Source: Pleurodeles waltl (Eukaryota > Chordata > Amphibia > Caudata > Salamandridae). Taken from it: 64,000 bases of DNA. The position numbers were made by a program, and so were the translations under genes. The stretch is from the NCBI RefSeq assembly GCF_031143425.1, contig NC_090444.1, positions 1,349,994,323 through 1,350,058,322 on the forward strand, in the 5' to 3' direction. The notes below the pieces were generated by a model. It saw nothing but the letters and a program-made list of their open reading frames with translations, made no database searches and was not told the origin of the DNA. This document shows, piece after piece, positions 33,991-45,255 of the stretch (the stretch's first letter is position 1; each line of letters begins with the position of its first letter).

Positions 33991-35172
33991 AGGGGATAGT
34001 ACTGCGAGTTTATAAGGACATATTCTTTTATACATCTTTAGACTGACTCTGCTTTGGGGACCCACATACGTGAGGTGTCATTTTATTTGGGAGACTGAGG
34101 GGAACACTGGGGAGTAGGAATTTTGTGCTGGAGTGGTGATCGTACTAAGAAAAGTCAGGAAAATATGCTTTTTTTAAGCACATTTTGAGGTTTACAGAGG
34201 AGTCTGGGTAAGAAAATGTTGGGGGATCCACGCAAGCCACTCCTCCCTGGACTCCTTGGGGTGTCTAGTTTTAAAAAATGTCTGGGTTTGGTAGGTTTCC
34301 CTAGATGAAGGCCGCACACAGGACCAAAAACATAGGTGCCCTCTCCCCCCCCAAACACAGGTAGTTTTGTAATATATCGTTTTGATGTGCCCACATACGT
34401 CCGTGATGTGCCAAACACTAAAATTTTGAAAAGAAACACACTTAGGTTATGTGAAAAAGACTCCTCACCCACCAACCAAGTTGGTGGCATGCTTCATCAT
34501 CGGGGTCCCACCTGAGGCACCTAGCGTGTCATAGGTGTGCTGCGACGCCTGATTACAGCGGAGCAGGTTTGGTCATTTTTACCACACATACTGGTTGGAT
34601 TTGGCACGAGGGTGAGTGATGGTTCAGTGGATCAAATTTTACTAACAAGAGCTTTCACAAAAATGAAAAGCACTGTTAGTAACTGAAAGGCAAAAAACTG
34701 AACCAATGACTCACAGCTCGTGAGCTGTAAAGCCGCGACAAGGCACCAACCGCTTTACAGTCCATTCACACAACTTTCATACATGACACACACAAGGCCA
34801 TTCACACCGCCAGCCACGGGCCCAGCACATTACAACACTCACATCGACAGACAGCGCCACTCAAGGGCCCATCACTTACATACGCCCACATGCCTGATAC
34901 AACAATCACACCAGCTGATGGGAGTGTGTGGACTGGTGTTTGGCTGGCAGTGTGTTGCAGTAGCCAACATCAAGTCAATATGTACAGTCTCAGCCAAGCC
35001 CCACTCCACACACAATGGCATCATATTTTTATTTTTTTTTAAACAGAGGAACCCCTAACTAAGTAGAAAGAATTACAAAACAACAAACACAAAAGCTCTA
35101 ACTAAGAACATGACAGAAATGCTAACCATGAAACTAAACACATGAAAATACAAAACAGACATGAGTTTACAC

Positions 35173-36966
35173 TCATGGTTGTTCCCAGAAATTCTTCTGG
35201 GTGTGGTAATTCTTAAAACAAGCACCGACACACAGCCCAGGCTTTGAAGGACAATCTGGGCAGTACATTCGAGACTCCCTCCGGATACCTCTTCGAAAAC
35301 ACACTCTACATTTCTTAGCTGGAAAGTCTTTTTTGGGTGTGGGAGGAATGTGCTCAGCAAAGTGGCGATCTTTCAATCTAGCCACATCCTCCACCACTGC
35401 TTCTCTAGGAACTCTGGCCTGTTCCACCACAATAAGGCTCTCTATCACTGACTCCTGAAATTTCACAAATGTCATCTTTGAGTCTGGAGACCTATCCCTA
35501 AACACAATAAAAGCATTGAAGGTTGCTAAGTGGAAGAGGTGAAGTGCTAACTTCTTATACCAAACATAAGACTTACGAATAGCAGTATAAGGTTCCAACC
35601 TCTGGTCAACTCTATCTACACCTCCCATGTGCTTATTATAATCTAAAATGCACACAGGTTTGCGCACTTCAGCAACCTGGCCCCAAACAGTCACAGGGGA
35701 AGTACTCTCATCATGGATGGTACTTAGCATGTAGACATCCCTCTTGTCTGAAAATTTCAAAGCTAGCAGCTCCTCGTTCCGCAAGGCACAGCACTGTCCC
35801 CTCTCAAGTTTTTTACAGACAAGCTCCCTTGGATAGCCTTTCCGGTTAGAACGGATTGTGCCACAAGCAACTGTGTCCACTCTAAACAATTCCTTGAACA
35901 ACTGCACACCAGTGTAGAAGTTATCTACATACAAATGGTGACCTTTGTTGAACAGTCGTCTACCAAGATCCCACACTATTTTCTCAGTAACTCCAAAAGT
36001 GGGAGGACAACCAGGGGGGTCAATATTGGAATCCCTACCAGTGTACACACGGAAACTATACACATATCCTGTCCTACTTTCAGACAGCATATACAATTTA
36101 ATTCCATATCATGCCCTTTTGCTAGGAATATACTGCCTAAAAACCAAACGACCCTTGAAGAGGACCAAAGACTCGTCCACACTTATCTCTTTGCCTGGAA
36201 CATAGACCTCCGAAAACCGATCTACAAAATGATCAAGGACAGGCCTAATCTTAAAAAGACGGTCAGAATCTGGGTGATCTCGTGGCAAGGCTAATGCATT
36301 GTCAACAAAATGCAGCATCCTAAGAAGAAGCAAATACCGATTACGACTCATGGTAGCTGGAAATATAGCTGTTGCCATCAAGGGACTAGTAGACCAATAA
36401 GAAGCCAGTGACGGCTTCCTTATCAACCCCATCAAAAAAGTCAAACCCAAAAACTTTTTTATCTCCTCCAAATTTGTGGGAATCCACTGGGCAGCTCTAG
36501 AGTGTGGCCTAAGTCTAGCAGCGTTGTCCCTCAAATGCTGCTCCGCATACAAATTAGTCTGCTCAACAATCTCTTCCAAAAACACATCATCCATGAATAA
36601 CTCAAAGAAATTGATAGGCATAAAGTTCTCTGTATTGGCGTTACACCCCGGGAGACCAGTAAAGGCAGGCAACTCTGGCTGCTCCATGTTTGGGGCAACC
36701 CAGACATCAGGTCTTCCAACGGGAAACCTTTCAGCCCCAGGTTGCTGCACTATTGGCACATCAATGTCCTCCTCTAAAACAGAACCTTCATCTGCACTGA
36801 GTGTGGCTTCATCATCAGAAGATTCCCCTCCAACAGAAACATCACTGACAGAATCTCTGACTTCCTCCTCTGCCTCAGATGCAGAGTCCGTCTCATAGTC
36901 ATGATCAGACTGTGACTCAAAAAGCATACCAACCACCTGCTGAGCGGTCATCCTGCGGCTAGCCAT
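35173..36966 (-). pseudogene. piggyBac transposase, one premature stop
   Basis: 597 codons from ATG 36,966 to TGA 35,173, open except for TGA at 36,109-36,111 (codon 286). That codon follows KRA and precedes YGIKLY, where the family has Arg. A CGA to TGA change, typical of CpG decay, would explain it. An acidic N-terminal region (residues about 20-75) is followed by the transposase core. The catalytic Asp residues are visible at about 264 (ISVDES), 348 (LYVDNF) and 451, with a fourth at 454 (GGVDRVD). The C-terminus is a Cys/His-rich zinc-binding domain (CRVCFRRG, CPDCPSKPGLC). The family cuts at TTAA and leaves no footprint. Domain order and length match the family, so apart from the stop it appears complete. 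Confidence 0.93.
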
Positions 36967-37487
36967 GATCTCTCCTGCTAAAATTAACTGGACAAATTCA
37001 CCACCAACAACCAGCACTGTGTAAGACAAGTAACAAAGTGTAGCTTTGTTAGTAAGAGTTACAAACTCAAAAACTATACCGCTCACTTGCCTGAAAAAGC
37101 TTGATTCACCAGCAACTACACAGCAATCACCAATGATATCCCACTAAAAAGAAAGAAAGAAAGAAACGCAAATTAGAAATAAGACAAAACAAATATCATT
37201 GTGCACAAACCTAAGGACAATTTCACACACAATCCTGCATTTAGTACACCCCCTACAAACATGTCATTCATGCATGGCAACAATACTCCTTTGGAGTAAA
37301 TTGTTTTTACTTACCTAAAACATGCAACTGTGCAAACTGCAGGTCAACCACCGCCAAAACCGCAAGGAGCCACAGCAAATAAAGCAAAAGCTTTGAACTA
37401 GAACAAAAAGGAGGAAAACATTTTTTATCACAAATGCAAAGACTTCTTCAGTTGACAAACACCCCACCATCAAACATTTTAGAAATT

Positions 37488-39728
37488 GGTGCCTAAGTGG
37501 ATTCTGCCATAGGGGCAGATGGGCCTACTAAAATAATAGGCCTGTCTGCCCCAAGGAAGCCAAAAAATACCTTTAGTACTGTGTCCCCATGGAGAGCGAC
37601 CCTTGCCAAAGGGGACAGCCCTCAAACAAAAAAAAACAAAAAAAACACACACAACACTATCCCTGGTGCCTAAGTGGCTTCTGCCCCCTTGGGGGCAGGT
37701 GGGCCTAAGAAAATAGGCCCATCTGCCCCCAGGGGGTGTAGAAATGGCCAACAGGTCAATGCCCCCCTTGGGGGGGCGCCCCGTGACCAAGGGGACGCCC
37801 CCCCACAAAAATAAACAAATAAAAAAAAATCCCTGGCGTTCTAGTGGTTTCTGCCCCCCTTGGGGGCAGATCAGCCTAAAAATAATAGGCTGATCTGTCT
37901 CCAAGGGGTGCAGAAATGGCCTGGGTACATGTGCCCCCAAAGTGGGGGGCGACCCTTGCCCAAGCCCCTCCCCCATCCACTAACACACACACACACACAC
38001 TATCCCTGGTGTCTACGTGGCTTCTGCCCCCCTTGGGGGCAGGTGGGTCTAGAAAAATAGGCCCATCTGCCCCCAGGGGGGGCAGAAATGGCCAACAGGT
38101 CAATGCCCCCCTTGGGAGGGTGCCCCGTGCCCAAGGGGACGCCCCCCCACAAGAATAAACACATAAAAATAATTCCCTGGCGTTCTAGTGGTTTCTGCCC
38201 CCCTTGGGGGCAGATCAGCCTAAAAATAATAGGCTGATCTGTCTCCAAGGGGTGCAGAAATGGCCTGGGTACATGTGCCCCCAAAGTGGGGGGCGACCCT
38301 TGCCCAAGCCCCCCCCCATCCACTAACACACACACACACACACACACTATCCCTGGTGTCTACGGGGCTTCTGCCCCCCTTGGGGGCAGGTGGGTCTAGA
38401 AAAATAGGCCCATCTGCCCCCGGGGGGGCAGAAATGGCCAACAGGTCAATGCCCCCCTTGGGGGGGCGCCGTGCCCAAGGGGACGCCCCCACACAAAAAT
38501 AAACACATAAAAAAAAATCCCTGGCGTTCTAGTGGTTTCTGCCCCCCTTGGGGGCAGATCAGCCTAAAAATAATAGGCTGATCTGTCTCCAAGGGGTGCA
38601 GAAATGGCCTGGGTACATGTGCCCCCAAAGTGGGGGGCGACCCTTGCCCAAGCCCCCCCCCATCCACTAACACACACACACACACACACTATCCCTGGTG
38701 TCTACGTGGCTTCTGCCCCCCTTGGGGGCAGGTGGGTCTAGCAAAATAGGCCCATCTGCCCCCAGGGGGGGCAGAAATGGCCAACAGGTCAATGCCCCCC
38801 TTGGGGGGGCGCCCGTGCCCAAGGGGACGCCCCCACACAAAAATAAACACATTAAAAAAAATCCCTGGCGTTCTAGTGGTTTCTGCCCCCCTTGGGGGCA
38901 GATCAGCCTAAAAATAATAGGCTGATCTGCCCTCAAGGGGGGCAGAAATGGCCCTAAAAGACATGCCCCCCAAAGGGGAGCGACCCTTGCCCAAGGGGGC
39001 GCCCCCCCATCCACTACACACACAATCCCTGGTGCCTAAGTGGCTTCTGCCCCCCTTGGGGGCAGATGGACCTAAAAAAAATAGGCCGATTTGCCCCCAA
39101 GGGGGGTAGAAAAGGCCAACAGTTCTCTGCCCCCTTGGGGGGGGCGCCCCTTGCCCAAAGGGGCACCCCCCCCACATAAATACACATAAAAATAAAAAAC
39201 CCTGGTGATCTAGTGTTTTCTGCCCCCCTTGGGGGCAGATCTGGCTAAAAAGTAGCCAATCTGCCCTCAAGGGGGGCAGAAATGGCCCTAAAGGACATGC
39301 CCCCCACAGGGGAGCGACCCTTGCCCAAGGGGGCGCCCCCCCATTCACTACACACACAATCCCTGGTGCCTAAGTGGCTTCTGCCCCCCTTGGGGGCAGA
39401 TGGACCTAAAAAAAATAGGCCGATCTGCCCCCAAGGGGGGCAGAAAAGGCCAACAGTTCTCAGCCCCCTTGGGGGGGCGCCCCTTGCCCAAGGGGGCACC
39501 CCCCCCCAACATAAATGCACAGAAAATAAAAATCCCTGATGATCCAGTGGTTTCTGCCCCCCTTGGGGGCAGATCCGCCTAAAAAGTAGGCCAATCTGCC
39601 CCCAAGGGGGGCAGAAATGGCCATAACACACATGCCCCCCAAAGGGGAGCGACCCTTGCTCAAGGGGCCGCTCCCCGACACAGAAACAAGAAAGTGAAAC
39701 AAAAAAAAGAAAATCCCTGGCGTCTAGT
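37488..39728. repeat. 171-bp alternating monomers forming a 343-bp higher-order repeat in piggyBac
   Basis: Units begin CCCTGG at 37,661, 37,831, 38,004, 38,175, 38,351, 38,519, 38,693, 38,863, 39,027, 39,200, 39,361, 39,534 (as CCCTGA) and 39,715, spaced 161-181 bp. Two monomer types alternate: one with GTGTCTACGTGGCTTCTGCC, the other with GCGTTCTAGTGGTTTCTGCC. The dimer of about 343 bp is therefore the real repeat. Each monomer contains the palindrome TGCCCCCTTGGGGGCA and an inverted AGGCTGATCTG-type arm. CA runs occur between units. Confidence 0.92.
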
Positions 39729-39730
39729 GG

Positions 39731-40151
39731 GCATTCCTGCTGCCCGATCGCAATGCGATCGGGCAGCAGGAATGCTCAAAGAGACACCGGGGGAAAGGAA
39801 AAGCCTTTCCTTTCCCCCGGTGCCTCTTTAGCCCAAACCCCCCACCCACCGGGAAGAGGAACTCACCTCTTCTCCGTTCGCTGCACAGGAAGCAAATGGC
39901 TTCCTGTGCGGCGAAATCCCCATAATGAAGTCAGCGCGCGATCGCGCGCTGACGTCATTATGGGGGGGTGGGGGGGATCGGTGGTGGAAGGGGAAGGGCT
40001 TCCCCTTCCATCCCTGACTTTGGGGGGTGGGGGGAAGCACACAGAGGGAGCGAGAGCGCTCCCTCTGGGCTGTGTGCCGAGGACGTAGTGGTTACGTCCT
40101 CGGCACAGCAGCACTGTGCCGCAGGACGTAACCACTACGTCTGCGGCACAG
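39731..40151. repeat. Eight consecutive hairpins at the right end of piggyBac
   Basis: Inverted repeats in series: 39,731-39,775 (22-bp perfect arms, 1-nt loop); 39,778-39,829 (24-bp arms, one mismatch); 39,877-39,915 (17 bp, one mismatch); 39,918-39,965 (23 bp, one mismatch); 39,985-40,010 (12 bp perfect); 40,037-40,077 (imperfect); 40,073-40,107 (15 bp perfect); 40,115-40,151 (14 bp, one bulge). The last two also pair with each other. They fill the space up to the terminal repeat. Function unknown. Confidence 0.92.
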
Positions 40152-40161
40152 AAGGGGTTAA

Positions 40162-40656
40162 TAAAATAATGCATAGTATTTAGCTTATGCGTAATAAAGT
40201 ACATTTCCTTCTTGTAAGTGAATGCACTGGCTGCACAATGATTAATTAGATGTTTGTTGTGTGCCTGCGGGCTGGGGGACTCGCCCACATTACCTCTTCT
40301 GAGTAGGCCTTGGACTGCTCTGCCTCGCTGCCCTGAAAGTGCAAGTGCTACTACAAAGGGATTTTGCGGACCTTCTACTTGTGAAGAAACCACATTCCTT
40401 GCAACTAATTGCTAACACTGAGATCAGTAGGATTCTGTTCTGGACTGCATTAATAACATTTGATAAATCCAGTTTTTATGCACATTACCTACACATAGGG
40501 GCACATATATAAGAGTGCAAGGCTCAGAGAGGGGTTCCAAGTTTTGGTTGTGTGAACTCAAGATGGGAAGAGCTAGTCGCTGCATATGTTCCAGACAGTG
40601 CTTAATTTGTAAACGAAAATGTGCGGGTGCCCAAAGCTCTCCTCTGAAACACATGG
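40162..40656. other. Spacer between piggyBac and LTR, end of an older repeat
   Basis: No gene. The last 60 bases or so (from CAGTGCTTAATTTGTAAACG near 40,598) resemble an interspersed repeat that continues after the LTR at 43,662. Confidence 0.45.
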
Positions 40657-43600
40657 TGTAGGAAGGTAGCCTCTTGCTAGCCATGTTACCCCCACTTTTG
40701 GCCTGTTTGTGAGTATATGTCATGGTGTTTTTACTGTCTCACTGGGATCCTGCTAGTCAGGGCCCAGTGCTCATAGTGAAAACCCTATGTTGTCAGTATG
40801 TTTGATATATGTCACTGGGATCCTGCTAGCCAGGACCCCAGTGCTCATAAGTTTGTGGTCTATATGTGTTCCCTGTGTGGTGCCTAACTGTATCACTGAG
40901 GCTCTGCTAACCAGAACCTCAGTGTTTATGCTCTCTCTGCTTTTAAAATTGTCACTGCAGGCTAGTGACTAATTTTACCAATTCTCATTGGCACACTGGA
41001 ACACTCTTATAATTCCCTAGTATATGGTACCTAGGTACCCAGGATATTGGGGTTCCAGGAGATCCCTATAGGCTGCAGCATTTCTTTTGCCACCCATAGG
41101 GAGCTCAGACAATTCTTCCACTGGACTGCCACTGCAGCCTGAGTGAAATAACATCCACGTTATTTCACAGCCATTTTACACTGCACTTAAGTAACTTATA
41201 AGTCACCTATATGTCTAACCCTCACTTGGTGAAGGTTAGGTGCCAAGTTACTTAGTGTGTGGGCACCCTGGCACTAGCCAAGGTGCTCCCACATTGTTCA
41301 GGGCAAATTCCCCGGACTTTGTGAGTGCGGGACACCATTACACATGTGCACTACATATAGGTCACTACCTATATGTAGCGTCACAATGGTAATTCCGAAC
41401 ATGGCCATGTAACATGTCTAGGATCATGGAATTGTCACCCCAATACCATTTTGGTATTGGGGGGACAATTCCATGCATCCCCCTGGTCTCTAGCACAGAA
41501 CCAGGGTACTGCCAAACTGCCTTTCCGGGGTCTCCACTGCAGCTGCTGCTGCTGCCAACCCCTCAGACAGGTTTCTGCCCCCCTGGGGCCTGGGCAGCCT
41601 GGTTCCAGGAAGGCAGAACAAAGGATTTCCTCTGAGAGAGGGTGTTACACCTTCTCCCTTTGAAAATAGGTGTGAAGGGCTGGGGAGGAGTAGCCTCCCC
41701 CAGCCTCTGGAAATGCTTTAATGGGCACAGATGGTGCCCATATCTGCATGAGCCAGTCTACACCAGTTCAGGGATCCCCCAGCCCTGCTCTAGTGCGAAA
41801 CTGGACAAAGGAAAGGGGAGTGACCACTCCCCTGACCAGCACCTCTCAGAGGAGGTGCCCAAAGCTCCACCAGTGTGTCCCAGACCTCTGCCATCTTGGA
41901 ATCAGAGGTGTTGGGGCACAATGGACAGCTCTGAGTGGCCAGTGCCAGCAGGTGACGTCAGAGACCCCTCCTGATAGGTGCTTACCTCTCTTAGTAGCCA
42001 AGCCTCCTTTCTCAGTAGCCAAACCTCATTTTTGGGCTATTTAGGGTCTCTCCTCTGGGCTATTCCTCAGATAACGAATGCAAGAGCTCACCAGAGTTCC
42101 TCTGCAAATCCCTCTTCGACTTCTGCCAAAGATTCACCGCTGACTCCTCCAGGATGCCTGCAAAACCGCAACAAAGTAGCAAGACGACTACCAGCAACAT
42201 TGTAGCACCTCATCCTGCCGGCTTTCTCGGCTGTTTCCTGGTGGTGCTTGCTCTGAGGGCTGTCTGCCTTCACCCTGCACTGGAAGCCAAGAAGAAATCT
42301 CCTGTGGGTCGACAGAATCTTCCCCCTGCCAATGCAGGCACCAAACTTCTGCATCACCGGTCCTCTGGGCCCTTCTGTCCAAATTTGGTGGAGGTAAGTC
42401 CTTGCCTCCCCACGCCAGACAGCAAACCTGTGTACTACGTGATTTGCAGTTGATCCGGCTTCTGTGCACTTTTCCAGGACTTCCTTTGTGCACAGCCTAG
42501 CCTGGGTCCCCAGCACTCCGTCCTGCATTGCCCAACTCGCTGAGTTGGACTTCAACATCGTGGGACCCTCCTTTGTGACTCTGAGTCGACCACTGTCCTC
42601 AAATATTCTAAGTGCCGGTTCCGGTACTTCTGCGGGTGTTGCCTGCTTCTGTGGGGGCTCTCTGATTTGCTGAGCGCCCCCTCTGTCTCCTCCTCCAAGG
42701 GGCGACATCCTGGTCCTTCCTGGGCCCCAGCAGCACCCAAAATCCTTAACCGTGTCTCTTGCAGCTTGCAAGGCTTGTTTGCGGTATTTCTGCGTGAAAA
42801 CACTCCTGCATCCTCCAGCACATCGTGGGACATCTTCTGACCAAAGGAGAAGTTCCTGACACCTTCCGTTGTTGCAGAATCTTTGGCTTCTTCCACCCAG
42901 AGGCAGCCCTTTTGCACCTTCATCCGGGGTTTAGTGGGCTCCTGCCCCCCCGGACATTTGCGTGACTCTTGGACTTGGTCCCCTTCTTTTAAAGGTCCTC
43001 AGGTCAGGGAATCTGTCTTCAGTGCTTTGGTAGCAGTTGTGGTTCTTGCAGAATCCCCTATCACGACGATACTGTCTTTCTGGGGTAGTAGGGTAACTTT
43101 ACTCCTACTTTTCAGGGTCTTGGGGTGGTGTATTTTGGACACCCTTACTGTTTTCTCACAGTCCCAGCGACCTTCTACAATCTCCCATAGGCCTGGGGTC
43201 CATTCGTGATTCGCATTCCACTTTTGGAGTATATGGTTTGTGTTGCCCCTAGGCCTATGTCTACCTATTGCATCCTATTGTGATTCTACATTGTTTGCAC
43301 TACTTTTCTTACTGTTACTTAGCTGTTTTGGGTTTGTGTACATATAATGTGTGTATATTACTTACCTCCTAAGTGAGGGTATCCTCTGAGATACTTTTGG
43401 CATATTGTCACTAAAATAAAGTACCTTCATTTTTGGTAACTCTGAGTATTGTGTTTTCTTATGATATTGTGCTATATGATATAAGTGGTATAGTAGGAGC
43501 TTTGCATGTCTCCTAGTTCTGCCTAAGCTGCTTTGTCATAGCTACCTCTAAGAGCCTAAGTTGCTAGAAACACCTCTATTCTACTAATAAGGGATAACTG

Positions 43601-43661
43601 GACCTGGCACAAGGTGTAAGTACCACAAGGTACACACTATAAGCCAGGCCAGCCTCCTACA
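40657..43661 (+). mobile_element. Solo LTR-like repeat, 3.0 kb
   Basis: Starts TGTAGGA and ends TCCTACA, flanked by CATGG (40,652-40,656) and CACGG (43,662-43,666), a 5-bp target duplication with one mismatch. TG...CA ends and 5-bp duplications are typical of LTR retrotransposons. An AATAAA lies at 43,415-43,420, 241 bp before the end. No gag, pol or env frame is visible, so it is read as a solo LTR of unusual length. A second copy enters at 63,305 in opposite orientation. The family (Gypsy-like or other) cannot be set from the LTR alone. Confidence 0.75.
43415..43420 (+). promoter_or_regulatory. Polyadenylation signal in the LTR
   Basis: AATAAA followed by GTACCTTC and a TTTTTGG-rich stretch. 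It is conserved in the other copy (TTTATT at 63,549-63,554 on the plus strand). The position fits an R/U5 boundary downstream. Confidence 0.5.
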
Positions 43662-43910
43662 CACGGCTGCTGCAATTGAATGTGCGAGCATGTAATACTG
43701 GGGTAGCGTAATCCTGAAGCCATCTCGGGACTCTTTAATCCATTTACAGCCACTTCATGCCCTGTCAGCTCACTCTTTCTGCTTTCTCCCTTTGTGACCC
43801 TTTTTCGTTTTTCTCTTCCTCCATCTTTCCCATATGTGTCTTTTTCTCACAGTAAATGCTTGAGGCAGAAAAATAAGTGCTGGCCCCCAAAAATAAGTGC
43901 CGATTGGTAT
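43662..43910. repeat. Older interspersed repeat split by the LTR
   Basis: Sequence after the LTR (CACGGCTGCTGCAATTGAAT...) appears to continue the repeat that ends at 40,656. It closes with AAAATAAGTGC-type phrases near 43,873 and 43,893. Continuity across the insertion is an inference; I cannot name the family. Confidence 0.4.
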
Positions 43911-44075
43911 CATAGCTTTTTGCCAACAGTGCTAGCGGTTGTGTGTCAGAATATTGAAGACAGAAATATTGTCATGTGAAACTATTGTGTTCTAAATATC
44001 GAAAACCAAAATATTGTGAAGGTGAGTGTATATAAGTAAGTATAGGTTTACTATTCGTAACTTCATATCCACATA

Positions 44076-44080
<5 letters not shown>

Positions 44081-44135
<55 letters not shown>
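44081..44135. repeat. (TA)n microsatellite
   Basis: About 27 uninterrupted TA dinucleotides. Confidence 0.97.
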
Positions 44136-44137
<2 letters not shown>

Positions 44138-44869
44138 ACGTTTTACCTATATATGGAGTTATACTTGCGTACGCCTTCCTTCACAGTATTTTGTTTTTCA
44201 ATGTTTTGGTCACAATAGTTAATATCTTCGCAGGCATATTGTTGACAGTCACAACTGATGACAGTATGGTAACAGTGAATCTGTCGTGAAAGCTCTTAAA
44301 AAGACAACTCGCCAGATCCTAACTAGGGTCTAAAATATTTTCGCCCTTTTAGCTCATTGTTATGCAAATAGTGTCCATGTTTATGCAACCAAGGTGCCTG
44401 AAACCTTGCCTCGAGCAGTGTTGGATTTTGGACAGTGTGCAGGATTGTGTTGTGCGCAAAGGCCTGGTGGCTACAACCATGTCAAATAGCTATTTTGCAT
44501 ACCAGTAGTGTCCTCATTACTTGTAAGGAGGAAGACTACTGCAATGTTTTATTCAGAAACAACCACTTGAGAAAGAAACAGAAACTTGTGTAACTAGTTG
44601 AGTTTTCTTTGTTTTTCTATGTGGTGGTAATGTTGGCATTTTTCTGAGGTCCGCTGTGAGTTACAAGTCGTTGTTCAAGATGTCTGTCTGCTGCTCATCG
44701 AGGGAGAAGCGATCTTCAGAAAGATTAGCAGGAAGGTACTGCACACAAAAAATAACTCCTGCAGACGTAGAGAGTGTTGAGTGGCTAAGCCTTCTTAATA
44801 CCGCAAACTCCACCATGATAAACTATGACGGTCTGCTTTTAATCATTCTCCAATAACGAGAGGCGCGCG

Positions 44870-44883
44870 CTTCCTATGGTAAC
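44870..44883 (+). promoter_or_regulatory. RFX X-box-like motif
   Basis: CTTCCTATGGTAAC matches the X-box consensus GTTGCYATGGYAAC at 12 of 14 positions. It sits beside a small CpG cluster (GAGGCGCGCGC) in otherwise AT-rich DNA. X-boxes mark promoters of ciliary genes in vertebrates. It could be chance in a 64 kb window. Confidence 0.35.
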
Positions 44884-45057
44884 TTCCTTAAGGCTACAGC
44901 AGTCAGCGGGCGCTCAAACTGCAAGGCAGACATTTTTATCCAGACTCATATGCAAGTGTAAAAATTTTATGAGGCTGTTTTAACGAGGCCCATAGGGAAG
45001 CAGGATTATTTATCTAAGCCGTTATTAAAATGAAAACTTTTCTATGTTTAGCAGTAC

Positions 45058-45255
45058 ATGGCAGAGCTTACATTAAGATTGTACACCGTGAACTTTGGCA
45101 ACAGCTATCGCTTCACAGAATGCAGCAAAAATCAAGGAAATGCTTGGATTCCGCCGTGTGGAATTCTTGATGATATAAAAAAAGAACCATGTATCCTTTT
45201 TTTTAAACAGCACAGATTTAGGCTTTTGTTAAATTTCTTTTTTTTGTATAAGTAG
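45058..45255 (+). CDS. Unrecognised short open frame, possible first coding exon
   Basis: ATG at 45,058 opens 65 codons starting MAELTLRLYTVNFGNSYRF, with a balanced composition to about residue 43 (...GILDDIKKEP). A run of T-rich sequence then gives a low-complexity tail. A pyrimidine/AG acceptor-like sequence (TATGTTTAGCAG) sits just upstream, and a weak GT (GTATCC) near 45,192 could end an exon. An X-box-like site lies 175 bp upstream. I do not recognise the protein, and no further exon was found. It could equally be a chance frame. Confidence 0.2.
   Translation: MAELTLRLYTVNFGNSYRFTECSKNQGNAWIPPCGILDDIKKEPCILFFKQHRFRLLLNFFFLYK

Larger units (their letters stand above)
32095..40157 (-). 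mobile_element. piggyBac element, 8.06 kb, TTAA-flanked
   Basis: Flanked by TTAA at 32,091-32,094 and 40,158-40,161. The ends are inverted: CCCCTTCGCTGCC on the left and, reading inward, CCCCTTCTGTGCC on the right. It encodes a piggyBac transposase on the minus strand (35,173-36,966). It also holds 370-bp tandem repeats in the left part, a 171/343-bp higher-order array (37,488-39,728) and a hairpin cluster beside the right end. Autonomous piggyBacs are usually about 2.5-3 kb, so this copy is long because of its repeats. Confidence 0.93.

Noticed and set aside
37479..39631. Open frames of 75-165 codons on both strands in the piggyBac array
   Set aside because: The same peptides (for example GGRSHLGTRD) recur in each repeat unit, and all frames are low-complexity Gly/Pro products of the tandem array.
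40657..43661. Short frames in the LTR as a host gene (for example 41,642-41,974 and 42,088-42,771)
   Set aside because: The segment has a second copy at the window's right end, element-like ends and flanking duplication; no frame has a known domain.
44026..44289. 87-codon frame with a YIYIYI run
   Set aside because: Produced by the (TA)n microsatellite.
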